From contig CAZFQL010000001.1 of NCBI GenBank assembly GCA_964520905.1, positions 186,001-250,000 on the forward strand: a stretch of 64,000 nt of DNA, read 5' to 3'. The notes under the pieces were generated by a model. It did no database searches, was not told the origin of the DNA, and saw only the letters and a list, made by a program, of their open reading frames with translations. The DNA comes from JAGVIE01 sp964520905 (lineage in GTDB: Bacteria > Bacteroidota > Ignavibacteria > UBA10030 > SZUA-254). The position numbers and the translations under genes are program-made. Shown here in pieces: positions 1 through 8,720 of this stretch (the first letter of the stretch is position 1; the number at the start of each line of letters is the position of its first letter).

Positions 1-797
1 TTCCTGAGATATCCCCAGAAGAACGTAGGTGTTCCAGCCATTAACGTGACATTTTCTTCACGAACGATATCACATATAGTTTTAAAATCCAACGGGTTGG
101 CATATGTTACAATTGTCATCCCGACTATCAGCGGAACCCATAGATTTGCAGTCTGACCGAATACATGGAAGTATGGAAGGTTAGCCAGAAAAATATCATC
201 TGATGAAAAAGAATATGCTTTTGACAAACTTTCATAGTTGGAGAAAATATTTCTATGTGTAAGCTGAACAGCTTTCGGATCTTTTTCGCTTCCACTGGTA
301 AATAGAATCAGAAGAGTATCATTTTCATTGCCGCGATGAATTCTTTTTAGGAGTCGCTCAACCGGAAGGCCTATGGTTAATATTGCTTTCATCTTATCTA
401 ATAGAGTTACAGACTTCATGATATCTTCGAGATAAATCATACCGTCAACATGAGGACAATTAATTTTCGCAAGAAGTGCTTTTGAGGTGATTATAGTCTT
501 GAACGCACATTTCTTTTGAGCGAATTCACAGTTCATTGCAGCGCCAGTTGAGTAGTTGATCATCACCGGAATCCGGCCGCTCATAAGCGTGCCTAATATC
601 GATAAAACTGATCCGGCTGAATTTGGCAGCATAATTCCAAGAAAACCAGGAGCGTATTTCTGAAATTTTTTAAAAAGAATGAGTGCGCCGATCAATGCGC
701 GTTTGTAGGTCACCCGGCGATCGAGAGTTCTATCTATAATTGCTAATTTCTTCTCGTATTGTTTTGCAATTCGGACAAATTGTTGATGTAATAACAT
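1..797 (-). CDS. AMP-binding acyl-CoA/acyl-ACP synthetase, partial (C-terminus beyond window)
   Basis: Translation from the ATG at 797 stays open to the window edge, giving 265 residues of a longer protein. It carries the adenylate-forming P-loop as LFTSGSEKDPKAVQLTHRN (Ser/Gly-rich loop followed by Lys). The later segment NLPYFHVFGQT is typical of long-chain fatty acyl-CoA or acyl-ACP ligases, including the synthetase half of Aas. Such enzymes activate a fatty acid with ATP to an acyl-adenylate and pass it to CoA or ACP. The catalytic C-terminal domain lies outside the window, so the acceptor cannot be told. It is the last gene of the leftward stretch and lies just downstream of a decayed gene. 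Confidence 0.82.
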   Translation of the reverse strand, partial: MLLHQQFVRIAKQYEKKLAIIDRTLDRRVTYKRALIGALILFKKFQKYAPGFLGIMLPNSAGSVLSILGTLMSGRIPVMINYSTGAAMNCEFAQKKCAFKTIITSKALLAKINCPHVDGMIYLEDIMKSVTLLDKMKAILTIGLPVERLLKRIHRGNENDTLLILFTSGSEKDPKAVQLTHRNIFSNYESLSKAYSFSSDDIFLANLPYFHVFGQTANLWVPLIVGMTIVTYANPLDFKTICDIVREENVTLMAGTPTFFWGYLR

Positions 798-805
798 AGT
801 CTATT

Positions 806-1171
806 TTATTTATTTAATTGTTTGTTTGATCTAAGTTTCAACAGATATTTCCAACTGAGAAAGAAAAGAATGCTTATTAGTATCATTGGTCCATAGATTA
901 CCAAATATACCGGCAGTAGAAATCTTTGCCAATATCAATATACATAAAATATCACAGGAGTAAAAAAGATAATTCAGCCAAACAATTCCCATCGCCATGA
1001 GATAATAAGAGCAAAAACTATCACTCCCGTTGGAATCAAATGTATTGTTATAGCAGGCAGAGTTTCCCGGAAAACGCACTCCCTATTGAATACATCGAGA
1101 GTAAAAATGGATGTGAATAGTGCAGAGAGAATGCACAAAGCGCGTAGAGACCAGAAAAGAATTTTATTTAT
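806..1171 (-). pseudogene. Decayed small membrane protein gene (DUF7670-like)
   Basis: One reading frame of the minus strand gives a continuous four-helix membrane-protein pattern. It begins NKILFWSLRALCILSALFTS, has HLIPTGVIVFALIISWRWE in the middle and YGPMILISILFFLSWKY near the end, finishing at the TAA at 806-808. Two in-frame TGA codons interrupt it, one after WRWELFG and one before YWQRF, where this kind of protein would have Gly and Trp. The codon where a start would be expected (1169-1171) is ATA, and no ATG precedes it. The pattern resembles the small DUF7670-type membrane proteins of Bacteroidota, from memory of the family only. TGA is a true stop elsewhere in the window, so I read this as a dead gene. 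Confidence 0.5.
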
Positions 1172-1240
1172 CCAATATTCTCAAACCCCGTATGCTTATG
1201 CAGCGCTTTCGGCACAATCACTTTTCCTTCGGGGTCTGGT
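1172..1240 (-). pseudogene. Frameshifted fragment of serS 3' end
   Basis: About 68 bases closely match the 3' end of the intact serS at 1874-1945. The minus strand reads PEGKVIVPKALHKHTGFENIG then stop, against PEGKVIVPKVLHKYTGFEVIG in serS. A one-base deletion near 1228 (ACCCCGAAGG against ACACCGGAGGG) breaks the frame to the upstream residues YYQT. Nothing else of serS is found here. The fragment lies on the far side of the ParE toxin-antitoxin genes from the intact serS. Confidence 0.75.
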
Positions 1241-1286
1241 AATACCGGGCAATTAATTCATCGAATAAATTCAAGCTAATTTGGGT

Positions 1287-1583
1287 TTAGCGCTTTGATT
1301 TTTTCTTTAGGATATCTCGCGATGTATGAAGCACAGCAAGAATATCAATTTGATCTGGTTTGATGTAATAAATTATTCGAAATGGATGTTCAATAACTTC
1401 GCGAATCTGTTTAATGTTAAATTCCGGTACGGACCTACCCGAAAGAGGAAAATCTGTAATTTGTTGTGATCGTCGTGTTATGCGATCAACTATTCTTGTC
1501 GCGTAATCGGCAGATGTATGAGATATGTAATCGTGGATGCTTTGCAGATGATCGGTGGCTGTATCTGTCCAATGGACATTCAC
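1287..1583 (-). CDS. RelE/ParE-family toxin
   Basis: This 98-residue protein has the ParE/RelE toxin layout. The N-terminal helix region is WTDTATDHLQSIHDYISHTSA, the centre has FPLSGRSVPEFNIKQIREV, and the C-terminal strands are FRIIYYIKPDQIDILAVLHTSRD. The conserved Arg-Glu before the YRIIY-like strand and the terminal VLHTSRD match ParE-type toxins, which poison DNA gyrase; RelE relatives instead cut mRNA on the ribosome. It overlaps the upstream antitoxin gene by ATGA, as expected for a coupled pair. The ParE or RelE target cannot be settled from sequence. The pair sits between serS and a serS fragment, which suggests acquisition. Confidence 0.85.
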   Translation of the reverse strand: MNVHWTDTATDHLQSIHDYISHTSADYATRIVDRITRRSQQITDFPLSGRSVPEFNIKQIREVIEHPFRIIYYIKPDQIDILAVLHTSRDILKKKSKR

Positions 1584-1762
1584 TTTTGTAAACCGAACTT
1601 TGCGCGGATTTCTTTTACATCTTTCGTTCGCCCTGCCTTGCTATCAGCTAACCCAGCTTCAATCGCCTGTCGAACATAGATTTCATACATGAGATCATCC
1701 CAAGTCGCCTTGCTGGGAAGTTTTTCTACAATCTTTTGCGCTTCTTCTTTTACCATGCCCAT
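1580..1762 (-). CDS. ParE-associated antitoxin
   Basis: A small 60-residue protein beginning MGMVKEEAQKIVEKLP and containing WDDLMYEIYVRQAIEAGLAD, a helix-turn-helix-like segment usual in short antitoxins encoded before ParE toxins. The chosen ATG at 1762 has AAGGA seven bases upstream. A GTG at 1786 would add eight residues but lacks a ribosome-binding site. The stop overlaps the toxin start by four bases (ATGA). It should bind and neutralise the toxin and probably represses its own promoter, found at 1795-1823. Confidence 0.78.
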   Translation of the reverse strand: MGMVKEEAQKIVEKLPSKATWDDLMYEIYVRQAIEAGLADSKAGRTKDVKEIRAKFGLQK

Positions 1763-1794
1763 AAATAAATCCTTATAAATATTCACTTGTCAGT

Positions 1795-1823
1795 ATAATA
1801 CAAAAATATCGTGTTTGTTTCAA
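1795..1823 (-). promoter_or_regulatory. Promoter of the toxin-antitoxin operon
   Basis: On the minus strand TTGAAA (1818-1823) is followed after exactly 17 bases by TATTAT (1795-1800). The antitoxin ATG is 32 bases further on. This matches sigma-70-type spacing and is the only good promoter in the gap to serS. Confidence 0.6.
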
Positions 1824-1873
1824 GATTATGTATGCCGTGAGATACAGACTGAAGATGGTTATCGTTTTTCCCT

Positions 1874-3139
1874 CTATCCAATCACCTCAAACCCAGTATA
1901 TTTATGCAACACTTTTGGCACAATCACTTTTCCCTCCGGTGTCTGGTAATGCTCTATGAGTGCCGCAACAACTCTTGGCAGCGCCAGCGCTGAGCCGTTT
2001 AGTGTGTGAATAAATTCCGGCTTTCCTTCTCCGCGCGGACGGAAACGGATATTCATTCGCCGCGCCTGAAACGATTCAAAGTTGCTAATTGACGAAACCT
2101 CGAGCCATCGCTGCTGCCCGATAGACCATACCTCAAGATCGTATTTCTTCGTCTGTGTAAATCCCATGTCGCCCGTGCACATGAGAAGCGTGTGATAATG
2201 CAGTCCCAATTTCTGGAGAAGCAGTTCGGCATCTTCGCGTAAACTCTCAAGTTCGTTGTACGAGACACCCGGGTGGACAAATTTTACTAATTCAACTTTA
2301 TCGAACTGGTGCAGTCTGTTTAAACCGCGAACATCCTTACCATACGAACCGGCTTCGCGGCGAAAGCATGGCGTGTACGCACAATATTTTACAGGGAGCT
2401 GATCTTCCTTCAGAATTTCGTCTCGGTGAATGTTTGTTACCGGAACTTCCGCTGTCGGAACGAGATACAATTCATCCTTAGTTGCAACGTACATCAAATC
2501 TTCTTTATCTGGAAGTTGTCCTGTGCCTGTTGCGCTGTTTGCATTCACCATAAGCGGCGGCTGAATTTCTTTGTATCCTCGCTTCGCGGCTTCATCAAGA
2601 AAGAAATTGATCAACGCACGCTGTAACTGTGCACCCTGTCCTTTATATAAAGGAAAGCCCGCGCCTGAAATCTTTACACCACGCTCAAAGTCGATGATAT
2701 CAAGCTTTTCAGCAAGTTCCCAGTGAGGTTTCGGTTTGAAATCAATTACAGGTGCTTCGCCCCACTTTGAAATTTCTTTGTTGTCGGTCGGCAGTTTTCC
2801 AACAGGAACAGATGGGTGTGGAATATTTGGAATAGTGAGCAGGAGTTGATTCAAAGATTTTTCAATCAGCGCGAGGGCATCATCAATAGATTTGATCTCT
2901 GTTTTCACTTCATCCATTTGTGAGATCGCTGTTGCGGCATCTTTTTTTTCACGCTTCAGTTTACCGATTTCATCTGAAACGACGTTGCGTTTGTTTTTTA
3001 ATACTTCAACCTTCTGAAGAAGTTCTCTTCGTTGTAAATCAAACTTCAGCGCTTCATCAATATTATCTTCGCCTCCTTTTTTTAGGATGCCTTCCTTAAC
3101 TAAGCCTGGGTGTTCACGAATGAATTTAATATCAAGCAT
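1874..3139 (-). CDS. serS: Serine--tRNA ligase
   Basis: The 421-residue protein is full length for SerRS, which charges tRNA-Ser (and tRNA-Sec) with serine. The start MLDIKFIREHPGLVKEG is typical. Residues ~30-105 form the charged antiparallel coiled coil that contacts the tRNA variable arm. The class II core follows, with motif 2 at FRREAGSYGKDVRGLNRLHQF and motif 3 near HTLNGSALALPRVVAALIE. The gene is monocistronic or leads into the toxin-antitoxin pair 88 bases downstream. A degenerate copy of its last ~70 bases lies at 1172-1240. Confidence 0.97.
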   Translation of the reverse strand: MLDIKFIREHPGLVKEGILKKGGEDNIDEALKFDLQRRELLQKVEVLKNKRNVVSDEIGKLKREKKDAATAISQMDEVKTEIKSIDDALALIEKSLNQLLLTIPNIPHPSVPVGKLPTDNKEISKWGEAPVIDFKPKPHWELAEKLDIIDFERGVKISGAGFPLYKGQGAQLQRALINFFLDEAAKRGYKEIQPPLMVNANSATGTGQLPDKEDLMYVATKDELYLVPTAEVPVTNIHRDEILKEDQLPVKYCAYTPCFRREAGSYGKDVRGLNRLHQFDKVELVKFVHPGVSYNELESLREDAELLLQKLGLHYHTLLMCTGDMGFTQTKKYDLEVWSIGQQRWLEVSSISNFESFQARRMNIRFRPRGEGKPEFIHTLNGSALALPRVVAALIEHYQTPEGKVIVPKVLHKYTGFEVIG

Positions 3140-3274
3140 TTATTTCTTTAGTCCTTTTCAGTGTTAATGTTTCTCTCGTTAAGTATATATAATGTTGTTA
3201 TAGATCTACAAAGAAAATCCTAAGCACGAAAAACTAACATCTAAGTAATATTTGAATCCCAATTCCCCAACCCG

Positions 3275-3350
3275 GCTTCTAGTATATGTATTTTGGAATT
3301 GGATTTTAGAATTTGTTTAGGATTTAGAGATTAGGATTTAGAATTTTCGC
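3275..3350. repeat. AT-rich intergenic repeat (ATTTAG/ATTTTAG units)
   Basis: The serS-rmlD gap holds repeated short units such as GGATTTTAGAATTTG, GGATTTAGAGATT and GGATTTAGAATTTT. Similar units fill 18315-18460. They look like a dispersed non-coding repeat and contain no gene. Confidence 0.45.
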
Positions 3351-3352
3351 GT

Positions 3353-4300
3353 TCATGATTTCAGATGTAAATTATTTTCGTTTTGTTTGTTAAACGCCTC
3401 AAGTTGGTTTTTAAAGACCGTAAGCCCATGTTCAACGCCGGACATTTTCACATCGAGTTCGGTTTGTGCTTTAAGTATGATCAATCCGGATTTTAAAGGG
3501 CGCGGCGCCGGTTGTATAAAAGTAGAAGACTTGACCGGAATTATCAGCTTTTTATTGAAATTAAATACGCGTGCAAGTGTAAGAGCAAAATCATATCTGC
3601 TGATCATGTCGGAACCGGCGATATGATAAACGCCTGTTCGATCAAGCTCGATAATTTTTAAGATTGCATAGGCGAGATCATCGGCAAGTGTTGGATTACC
3701 GATCTGATCGTCAACCACACGAATGGGCTTGCCGTCTTTCAGATTATTATACAGCCAGAGCGCGAAGTTCGATTTAACATTCAGTCCGAGTCCGTAGAGT
3801 ACCATTGTTCGAATGATCGTAGCGGGAACACCACTGGTTAGCAGAAGATTTTCACTTGCAAGCTTTGTTCTTCCGTAGTAACTGATAGGATTCGGACGAT
3901 CGACTTCGCTGTAAGGACCACTTTTGCCGTCGAACACATAATCAGTGGAAAGATGAATGAGTTTCGCACCCACAAGTTTTGCTGCATAAGCCAGGTTTTC
4001 AACAGATCCAACATTTACCTGCCAGGCAAGTGCGCGTTCCTTTTCACAAAGATCAACATCGGTTACCGCGGCTGTATGCACAATAACATCCGGCTCGAAT
4101 TCATCTATAACTTTTCTAACATCCTGTCGGTGGGTCAAATCGATTTTACGGTAAGGCAAAATTTCTTCGTCGAAGACAGAGTGTTCCTCCAATGATAATA
4201 ATAAGAGAGGATAACGTGTTCGTGAAAGAATCTCAACAGTCTTCTGTCCAAGCAAACCATTACTGCCGGTGACGATGATGCGTTTCGTTGGAGCGTTTAT
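3353..4300 (-). CDS. RmlD-like NAD(P)-dependent sugar reductase (dTDP-4-dehydrorhamnose reductase family)
   Basis: An extended SDR-type reductase. The nucleotide-binding motif TGSNGLLGQ is at the N-terminus and the catalytic Tyr-Lys pair is in [10 protein letters not shown], with STDYVFDG ahead of it. RmlD reduces dTDP-4-keto-rhamnose; close relatives act on other nucleotide sugars or as regulatory MAT2B-like proteins, so the substrate is open. No ATG, GTG or TTG precedes the Rossmann motif in frame. The best-placed start is an ATA at 4300-4298, nine bases after GGAGGAGAG and overlapping the dapD stop as ATAA. A TTG at 4255 would delete the glycine motif. The gene ends the dap operon. Confidence 0.78.
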   Translation of the reverse strand: MNAPTKRIIVTGSNGLLGQKTVEILSRTRYPLLLLSLEEHSVFDEEILPYRKIDLTHRQDVRKVIDEFEPDVIVHTAAVTDVDLCEKERALAWQVNVGSVENLAYAAKLVGAKLIHLSTDYVFDGKSGPYSEVDRPNPISYYGRTKLASENLLLTSGVPATIIRTMVLYGLGLNVKSNFALWLYNNLKDGKPIRVVDDQIGNPTLADDLAYAILKIIELDRTGVYHIAGSDMISRYDFALTLARVFNFNKKLIIPVKSSTFIQPAPRPLKSGLIILKAQTELDVKMSGVEHGLTVFKNQLEAFNKQNENNLHLKS

Positions 4301-5130
4301 CGTAAACTCTCCTCCAATAACGTTGAAATATCTGTTTTATCATCGCGATATTTAATAATAACAGGAGCGTATATCGAGAGTTTGTTTTCTTGCGCAAAGG
4401 GATGATTAATTTGTCTGTTCCCGGCAACAACAACTGCGCCTTCCGGGATAATGAGTTGTGATGTGTTGGATTTTTTGTAGATTGCTCTACGCACAAGGTC
4501 ATATACGGGCGTTCCACCGGTGAGAATGACGCCGGCACCGAGGACTGCTCGCTGTTTCACAGTAGTACCTTCATAAATTCCGCAGTTGCCTCCTATGAAT
4601 ACGTCATCTTCAATAATTACAGGCATCGAGCCGATTGGTTCCAACACACCGCCGATCTGTACTGCGGCGCTGCAATGAACTCTTTTACCTATTTGCGCGC
4701 ATGATCCGACGAGCGCGTGTGAATCGATCATAGTTCCTTCGTCAACGTACGCACCGATGTTCACGTAAGATGGCGGCATCATAACTACTCCCTTGGCTAT
4801 ATATGCGCCGTCTCTCACGACGCTTCCGCCCGGGACAATTCGAACACCTTGATTGACGGTAAATTGCCGCACTCCCATTGTGTCTTTATCAAAGAAATTA
4901 AATACATCGTCTCCGGAGAATTCCCGAAGCTCACCGGCGCGAAAAGCAAGCAGTATTCCTTTTTTTACCCATGTGTTGACCTGCCATGAATCATTCTGAA
5001 AATCTGCGGAACGGATTTCACCGCGATTCAGGGCAAGCTTCAATTGATCTACTGCCTGCTGTACTTCCTCTCTGTCGATTTTGTCTATAGGAATTTCAAA
5101 CAGCCGCTCAATGGTTTGTTGTAGGATCAT
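4297..5130 (-). CDS. dapD: Tetrahydrodipicolinate N-succinyltransferase
   Basis: At 277 residues this has the length of DapD, which succinylates tetrahydrodipicolinate in the lysine/meso-diaminopimelate pathway. The N-terminal helical domain starts [13 protein letters not shown] left-handed parallel beta-helix follows, seen as hexapeptide repeats around [20 protein letters not shown] and [20 protein letters not shown]. The shorter acetylase DapH lacks this N-terminal domain. It overlaps dapA by ATGA (5127-5130) and supplies peptidoglycan precursors. Confidence 0.94.
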   Translation of the reverse strand: MILQQTIERLFEIPIDKIDREEVQQAVDQLKLALNRGEIRSADFQNDSWQVNTWVKKGILLAFRAGELREFSGDDVFNFFDKDTMGVRQFTVNQGVRIVPGGSVVRDGAYIAKGVVMMPPSYVNIGAYVDEGTMIDSHALVGSCAQIGKRVHCSAAVQIGGVLEPIGSMPVIIEDDVFIGGNCGIYEGTTVKQRAVLGAGVILTGGTPVYDLVRRAIYKKSNTSQLIIPEGAVVVAGNRQINHPFAQENKLSIYAPVIIKYRDDKTDISTLLEESLR

Positions 5131-6020
5131 ATAAGCTTCAACCCTTTCAATATCTTTTTCATCAGAGGTCTGTGTTTATCGCTTAAGGGAACAAGCGGTA
5201 AGCGATATAGTTCTTTTATAACCCCCATTTGCGCAAGAACTGCTTTCACGGGAATCGGACTTGATTCGATGAAGTTGAAGTTCATCAAATCAAAAAGTTT
5301 ATATTGAATTTTTAATGCCAGTGGAAAATTTCCTTTCAAGCACAGCCGGATCATATCGGAAAAAAGTTTTGGCGCTTCATTTGAAACCACGGAAACAATT
5401 CCATCGGCTCCAAGTGCGATTAACGGGAGGGCGATTGCGTCATCGCCAGACCAGACGCCGAACCCTTTAGGTCGGTGGCGAATTATTTCCATTATCTGTC
5501 CGAAATTACCCGATGCTTCTTTGATACCGGCGATGTTCGGGAATTTTTCTGCCAGCCGGAGCGTGGTTGCCGCCTCTAAGTTGCTGGAAGTTCTTCCGGG
5601 AACATTGTAAATAACAATCGGCGCATTGATTTCATTCGCTATCGCCGCATAATGCCGGTAGAAGCCCTCCTGTGTGGGTTTATTATAGTACGGCGCGACG
5701 GACAGTATTCCATCGGCTCCCGCTTTTAGCGCATTCTTTGCGTGGTCGATCGCTTTGCTTGTTGAATTGCTGCCGGCTCCGGCAATTATTTTCACTCGAC
5801 CCCTTGCATGTTTGACGACGATGGAAACAACTTGTTCCTGCTCCTCTTCGGTTAGCGTAACGCTTTCACCGGTTGTGCCGGTAGGAAGAATTGCTTCTAC
5901 ACCGCCCTTGATTTGATATTCGATTATTTTCTTGAGAGCGGCTTCATCAACCTTGCCGTTAGTGGTGAATGGTGTGACGAGCGCAGTGCCTGTTCCTTTA
6001 AATAATAATGTTCGTTTCAT
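5127..6020 (-). CDS. dapA: 4-hydroxy-tetrahydrodipicolinate synthase
   Basis: A 297-residue class I aldolase that condenses pyruvate with aspartate semialdehyde. The TGTTGES motif, the tyrosine in [16 protein letters not shown] and the Schiff-base lysine in [13 protein letters not shown] are all present. It follows dapB by six bases and overlaps dapD, so dapB-dapA-dapD are translated from one message. Confidence 0.96.
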   Translation of the reverse strand: MKRTLLFKGTGTALVTPFTTNGKVDEAALKKIIEYQIKGGVEAILPTGTTGESVTLTEEEQEQVVSIVVKHARGRVKIIAGAGSNSTSKAIDHAKNALKAGADGILSVAPYYNKPTQEGFYRHYAAIANEINAPIVIYNVPGRTSSNLEAATTLRLAEKFPNIAGIKEASGNFGQIMEIIRHRPKGFGVWSGDDAIALPLIALGADGIVSVVSNEAPKLFSDMIRLCLKGNFPLALKIQYKLFDLMNFNFIESSPIPVKAVLAQMGVIKELYRLPLVPLSDKHRPLMKKILKGLKLI

Positions 6021-6026
6021 AATAGT

Positions 6027-6764
6027 TTAGATTGAAGTGATAACATCTTTCATTGTAAAGATTCCTTTTTTACCTTTGAGCCATTCGGCGGCTATGAGGG
6101 CGCCGAGCGCGAATCCGGTTCTATTCTTAGCGGTGTGAACAAGCTCGACAGTGTCGCCGTCGGAATCGAACAGTACCCTGTGTGTTCCAACAACGCTTCC
6201 AACTCTTGTCGAAGTAACATGAAGCTGTTTGGGTTTTATTTGTTCGCGTGATGTTTCGTGCAAAAATTCTTTCTTCCGCCTGATGTTCTGAAGAATTATC
6301 TGCCCCAATGTAAGAGCTGTACCGCTGGGGCTGTCGGCTTTTCCTTTATGATGTATTTCATGGATTGCAATGTCGTAGCAATCGAATTGATCGAATATGT
6401 GCGACGTGGATGAAAGAACCTGATAAAATATATTCATGCCCAGCGAAAAATTCGGTGAATAGAGAAATCCGATTTTCTTTTCTTTCACAATCTTTTCGAT
6501 CTCCTTCAATTTATCATACCAACCGGTTGTTCCGACTACAATGTTCTTCTTGCAATCCGCAGCAGCCGCTATGTTATGAACCACTGCCGTTGGAGTGGAG
6601 AAATCGATGCATACATCAACGTCCTTCATAGTTTCCGGAGTTATAGCCATGCCGTTTAGATTATTTTTGATATCTAATGATAACTTGACGTTGATCTTAC
6701 GTTCTTTAGCAACCCTTTCAATTTCCTGTCCCATTTTCCCGTAACCGATAATAGCAATATTCAT
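6027..6764 (-). CDS. dapB: 4-hydroxy-tetrahydrodipicolinate reductase
   Basis: A 245-residue NAD(P)H reductase of the diaminopimelate pathway. GYGKMGQEI forms the dinucleotide-binding loop, FSTPTAVVHN and VVGTTGWY match conserved DapB segments, and EIHHKGKADSPSGTAL carries the catalytic His-His and Lys. Its start overlaps the PfkB-like gene by four bases, placing it in the same operon. Confidence 0.95.
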   Translation of the reverse strand: MNIAIIGYGKMGQEIERVAKERKINVKLSLDIKNNLNGMAITPETMKDVDVCIDFSTPTAVVHNIAAAADCKKNIVVGTTGWYDKLKEIEKIVKEKKIGFLYSPNFSLGMNIFYQVLSSTSHIFDQFDCYDIAIHEIHHKGKADSPSGTALTLGQIILQNIRRKKEFLHETSREQIKPKQLHVTSTRVGSVVGTHRVLFDSDGDTVELVHTAKNRTGFALGALIAAEWLKGKKGIFTMKDVITSI

Positions 6765-7699
6765 ACTCTTTGCTCCTGACTTAAATATTTATCGAGATTA
6801 AATATAGAAAGCTTATCGATTTCTTTAGAGCCGGGGAGTTGTGCATTATAAGAGGCAACCCGGTTAGCAAATTCTGTTGATGAGACGACATCTTTTTTCT
6901 TTAAATAATAAGCACAATAGGCGGCTCCGAAAACGTCGCCGCACCCGGTTGTATCTACCGCTTTTTCGGGTTCTATGCCTTCAAAATCGAATCGCTTCAT
7001 GTTTTTATGTTCATCGATGAAAACGGTGCTACCGCGCTCGCCATGCGTAATATGCAACGCTTTTGTATTTAACGCAAGTACATGCTTAGCAAGCGTAAGA
7101 TCGTTAAATTTTTCTGTCCCGATGCTTGCCGCTTCGTCATCGTTCATCTGAACACCGTGAAGCATGAAAAACCACCGGCGCCATCTGTCAATCGGACGAT
7201 AAAACCTTGTAAAGTCGGGGTTGATTCCACACGCCAGACAATGAACATCCAGATATATCGGGACGAGTTTTTCTCTGACTTCCATCCTTATCTCGTCAAG
7301 CGTTTCCAATGTAATGTCAAATCCGGAGATCATGTTCACGAGAACCATGTCGGTTTCAAGAAACGGGTGAATCTTCTTCAAAGAGATCGGTTCGGAAATA
7401 TGCTTTGAGCACTCAATCCGTTTCTCTTTCGATGAATACATAAGCGCGACTTGATTGGTTTGACCGCCAAGCCGGAAAATTCCCGATGTATCTACATTCG
7501 GATATATTTTCAATCGTTCGACAAAAGAATCGTATTCTGTTTTTCCGACACCCAATACGGGAAATATGGTATCGCCGGCTCCCAGAAGATTCGCAAGTGC
7601 TGCAATAGAAAAAACGATTCCGCCGTAGCTATCCGATTCACTTCCATCGGGAAATTTAATGATATCGAGACACAAGTGTCCTATGACGGTTATGGTCAT
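6761..7699 (-). CDS. PfkB-family carbohydrate/nucleoside kinase
   Basis: A 312-residue ribokinase-fold protein. The N-terminus GHLCLDIIKFPDG and the sugar-binding YGGIVFSIAALANLLGA are typical of the family, and DTTGCGDVFGAAYCAYYL holds the anion hole and catalytic base Asp (DTxGxGD). The substrate is not identifiable: adenosine-, ribo- and fructokinase-like members share these motifs. It lies between the HisA-like gene and dapB with overlaps or minimal gaps, which may indicate a shared phosphoribosyl or nucleoside role, though this is only inferred. Confidence 0.85.
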   Translation of the reverse strand: MTITVIGHLCLDIIKFPDGSESDSYGGIVFSIAALANLLGAGDTIFPVLGVGKTEYDSFVERLKIYPNVDTSGIFRLGGQTNQVALMYSSKEKRIECSKHISEPISLKKIHPFLETDMVLVNMISGFDITLETLDEIRMEVREKLVPIYLDVHCLACGINPDFTRFYRPIDRWRRWFFMLHGVQMNDDEAASIGTEKFNDLTLAKHVLALNTKALHITHGERGSTVFIDEHKNMKRFDFEGIEPEKAVDTTGCGDVFGAAYCAYYLKKKDVVSSTEFANRVASYNAQLPGSKEIDKLSIFNLDKYLSQEQRV

Positions 7700-7700
7700 C

Positions 7701-8453
7701 TTATACTTTCGCTGTGTAAGGAAAGTTTCCCGCCTCGCACAATCGCCATAACCTCTGACAGGAAAAATTATTATCGTACAGTGCCCTGCCGATAATTACC
7801 GAATCAATTCCAAGCGGTTCAAACTCTTGCAGTTTTAAGAGGTCATCGAGATTTGAAATTCCCCCAGAGACAGTAATTTTCAGGCGAGTTTTTTCAATAA
7901 GAAGTTTAATAGCCACAAAATTGGGCATGTACACCATCCCGCTTGTTACGATATCGGTATAGATAATTCGTCGGAAACCGATTTGTTGTGCGTCAGCCGC
8001 AACAGATAAAGGAGTTAGCGGAGCGGCATTGAACTCTTCTTTTATGATCTTTGTTAAATATTTTGCATCGATGCCGACAACTACTTTGCTGGGTCCGAAT
8101 GTATCGAGAGTTTTCCTGGCTTCATCAGGATTTTCGATCAGCATTCTTCCGATTGTGATTCGATAAATTCCATTATCGAAAGCTTTTTGTGCATCCTCAA
8201 ATTTTCTAATACCGCCGCCAAGCTCAATCGGAATATCAACGGTCTTAACCATCCTGCATACAGCCTCGAAATTTACGGGTTTGCCGGCGGCTATTCCATC
8301 GCGATCGGTTACATGGAGTGACTTTGCGTTTTCCTTGCGCCAAAGCCTGGCAATCTCGATAGGATCATCGCTGTAGATAAATTCCCCGGTGCCCCGAATT
8401 TTTCTGGCGCACCTTCCATTTTCGATTTCGATAGATGGGATGATTAAGAGCAT
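7701..8453 (-). CDS. HisA/HisF-family TIM barrel protein, divergent
   Basis: The 250-residue protein starts MLLIIPSIEIENGRCARKI and follows the HisA fold. LHVTDRDG, ELGGGIRKFEDAQ, TIGRMLIENP, VVGIDAK and TVSGGISNLDDL are the usual strand-end segments. HisA isomerises ProFAR in histidine biosynthesis. Several signature residues differ: the first catalytic Asp (PAID) is Glu (PSIE), and the TDIxRDGT loop reads TDIVTSGMVYMPN. No other his gene is near. It could be a divergent HisA or a paralog with another phosphoribosyl substrate. An upstream in-frame start would add 30 residues before the barrel and is unlikely. Confidence 0.75.
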   Translation of the reverse strand: MLLIIPSIEIENGRCARKIRGTGEFIYSDDPIEIARLWRKENAKSLHVTDRDGIAAGKPVNFEAVCRMVKTVDIPIELGGGIRKFEDAQKAFDNGIYRITIGRMLIENPDEARKTLDTFGPSKVVVGIDAKYLTKIIKEEFNAAPLTPLSVAADAQQIGFRRIIYTDIVTSGMVYMPNFVAIKLLIEKTRLKITVSGGISNLDDLLKLQEFEPLGIDSVIIGRALYDNNFSCQRLWRLCEAGNFPYTAKV

Positions 8454-8664
8454 AAACTCATGATTTACATGTTTTGGAACAATTCTAAAATGCAGAAAAT
8501 TTTTCTGAAATTCAAACGGTAAACATGAAATAAAATCAGACAAGGTTGAAGCTATGCGATTTAATGCCGGATGCGTAGATTCAGTAGAGATTGTTTAAGG
8601 ATCGGATTGGCATTGATATTCCGGCATTTCGAATTTGAATAAAATTTCCGTATTATTATTCTGG

Positions 8665-8670
8665 TATAAT
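8665..8670 (+). promoter_or_regulatory. Possible extended -10 box
   Basis: TGGTATAAT gives a perfect TATAAT preceded by TG, about 50 bases before the ATG at 8721. No convincing -35 box lies 17 bases upstream, so this is a weak call. Confidence 0.3.
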
Positions 8671-8720
8671 CAAATAGACAATACAGTCTTACTCAATAAG
8701 CTATCAAGCTCATTTTCGTT

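Noticed and set aside
831..1079. 82-residue minus-strand frame starting MRFPGNSACYNN
   Set aside because: Cys-rich and without homology pattern; the neighbouring frame reads as a decayed membrane protein, which explains the region better.
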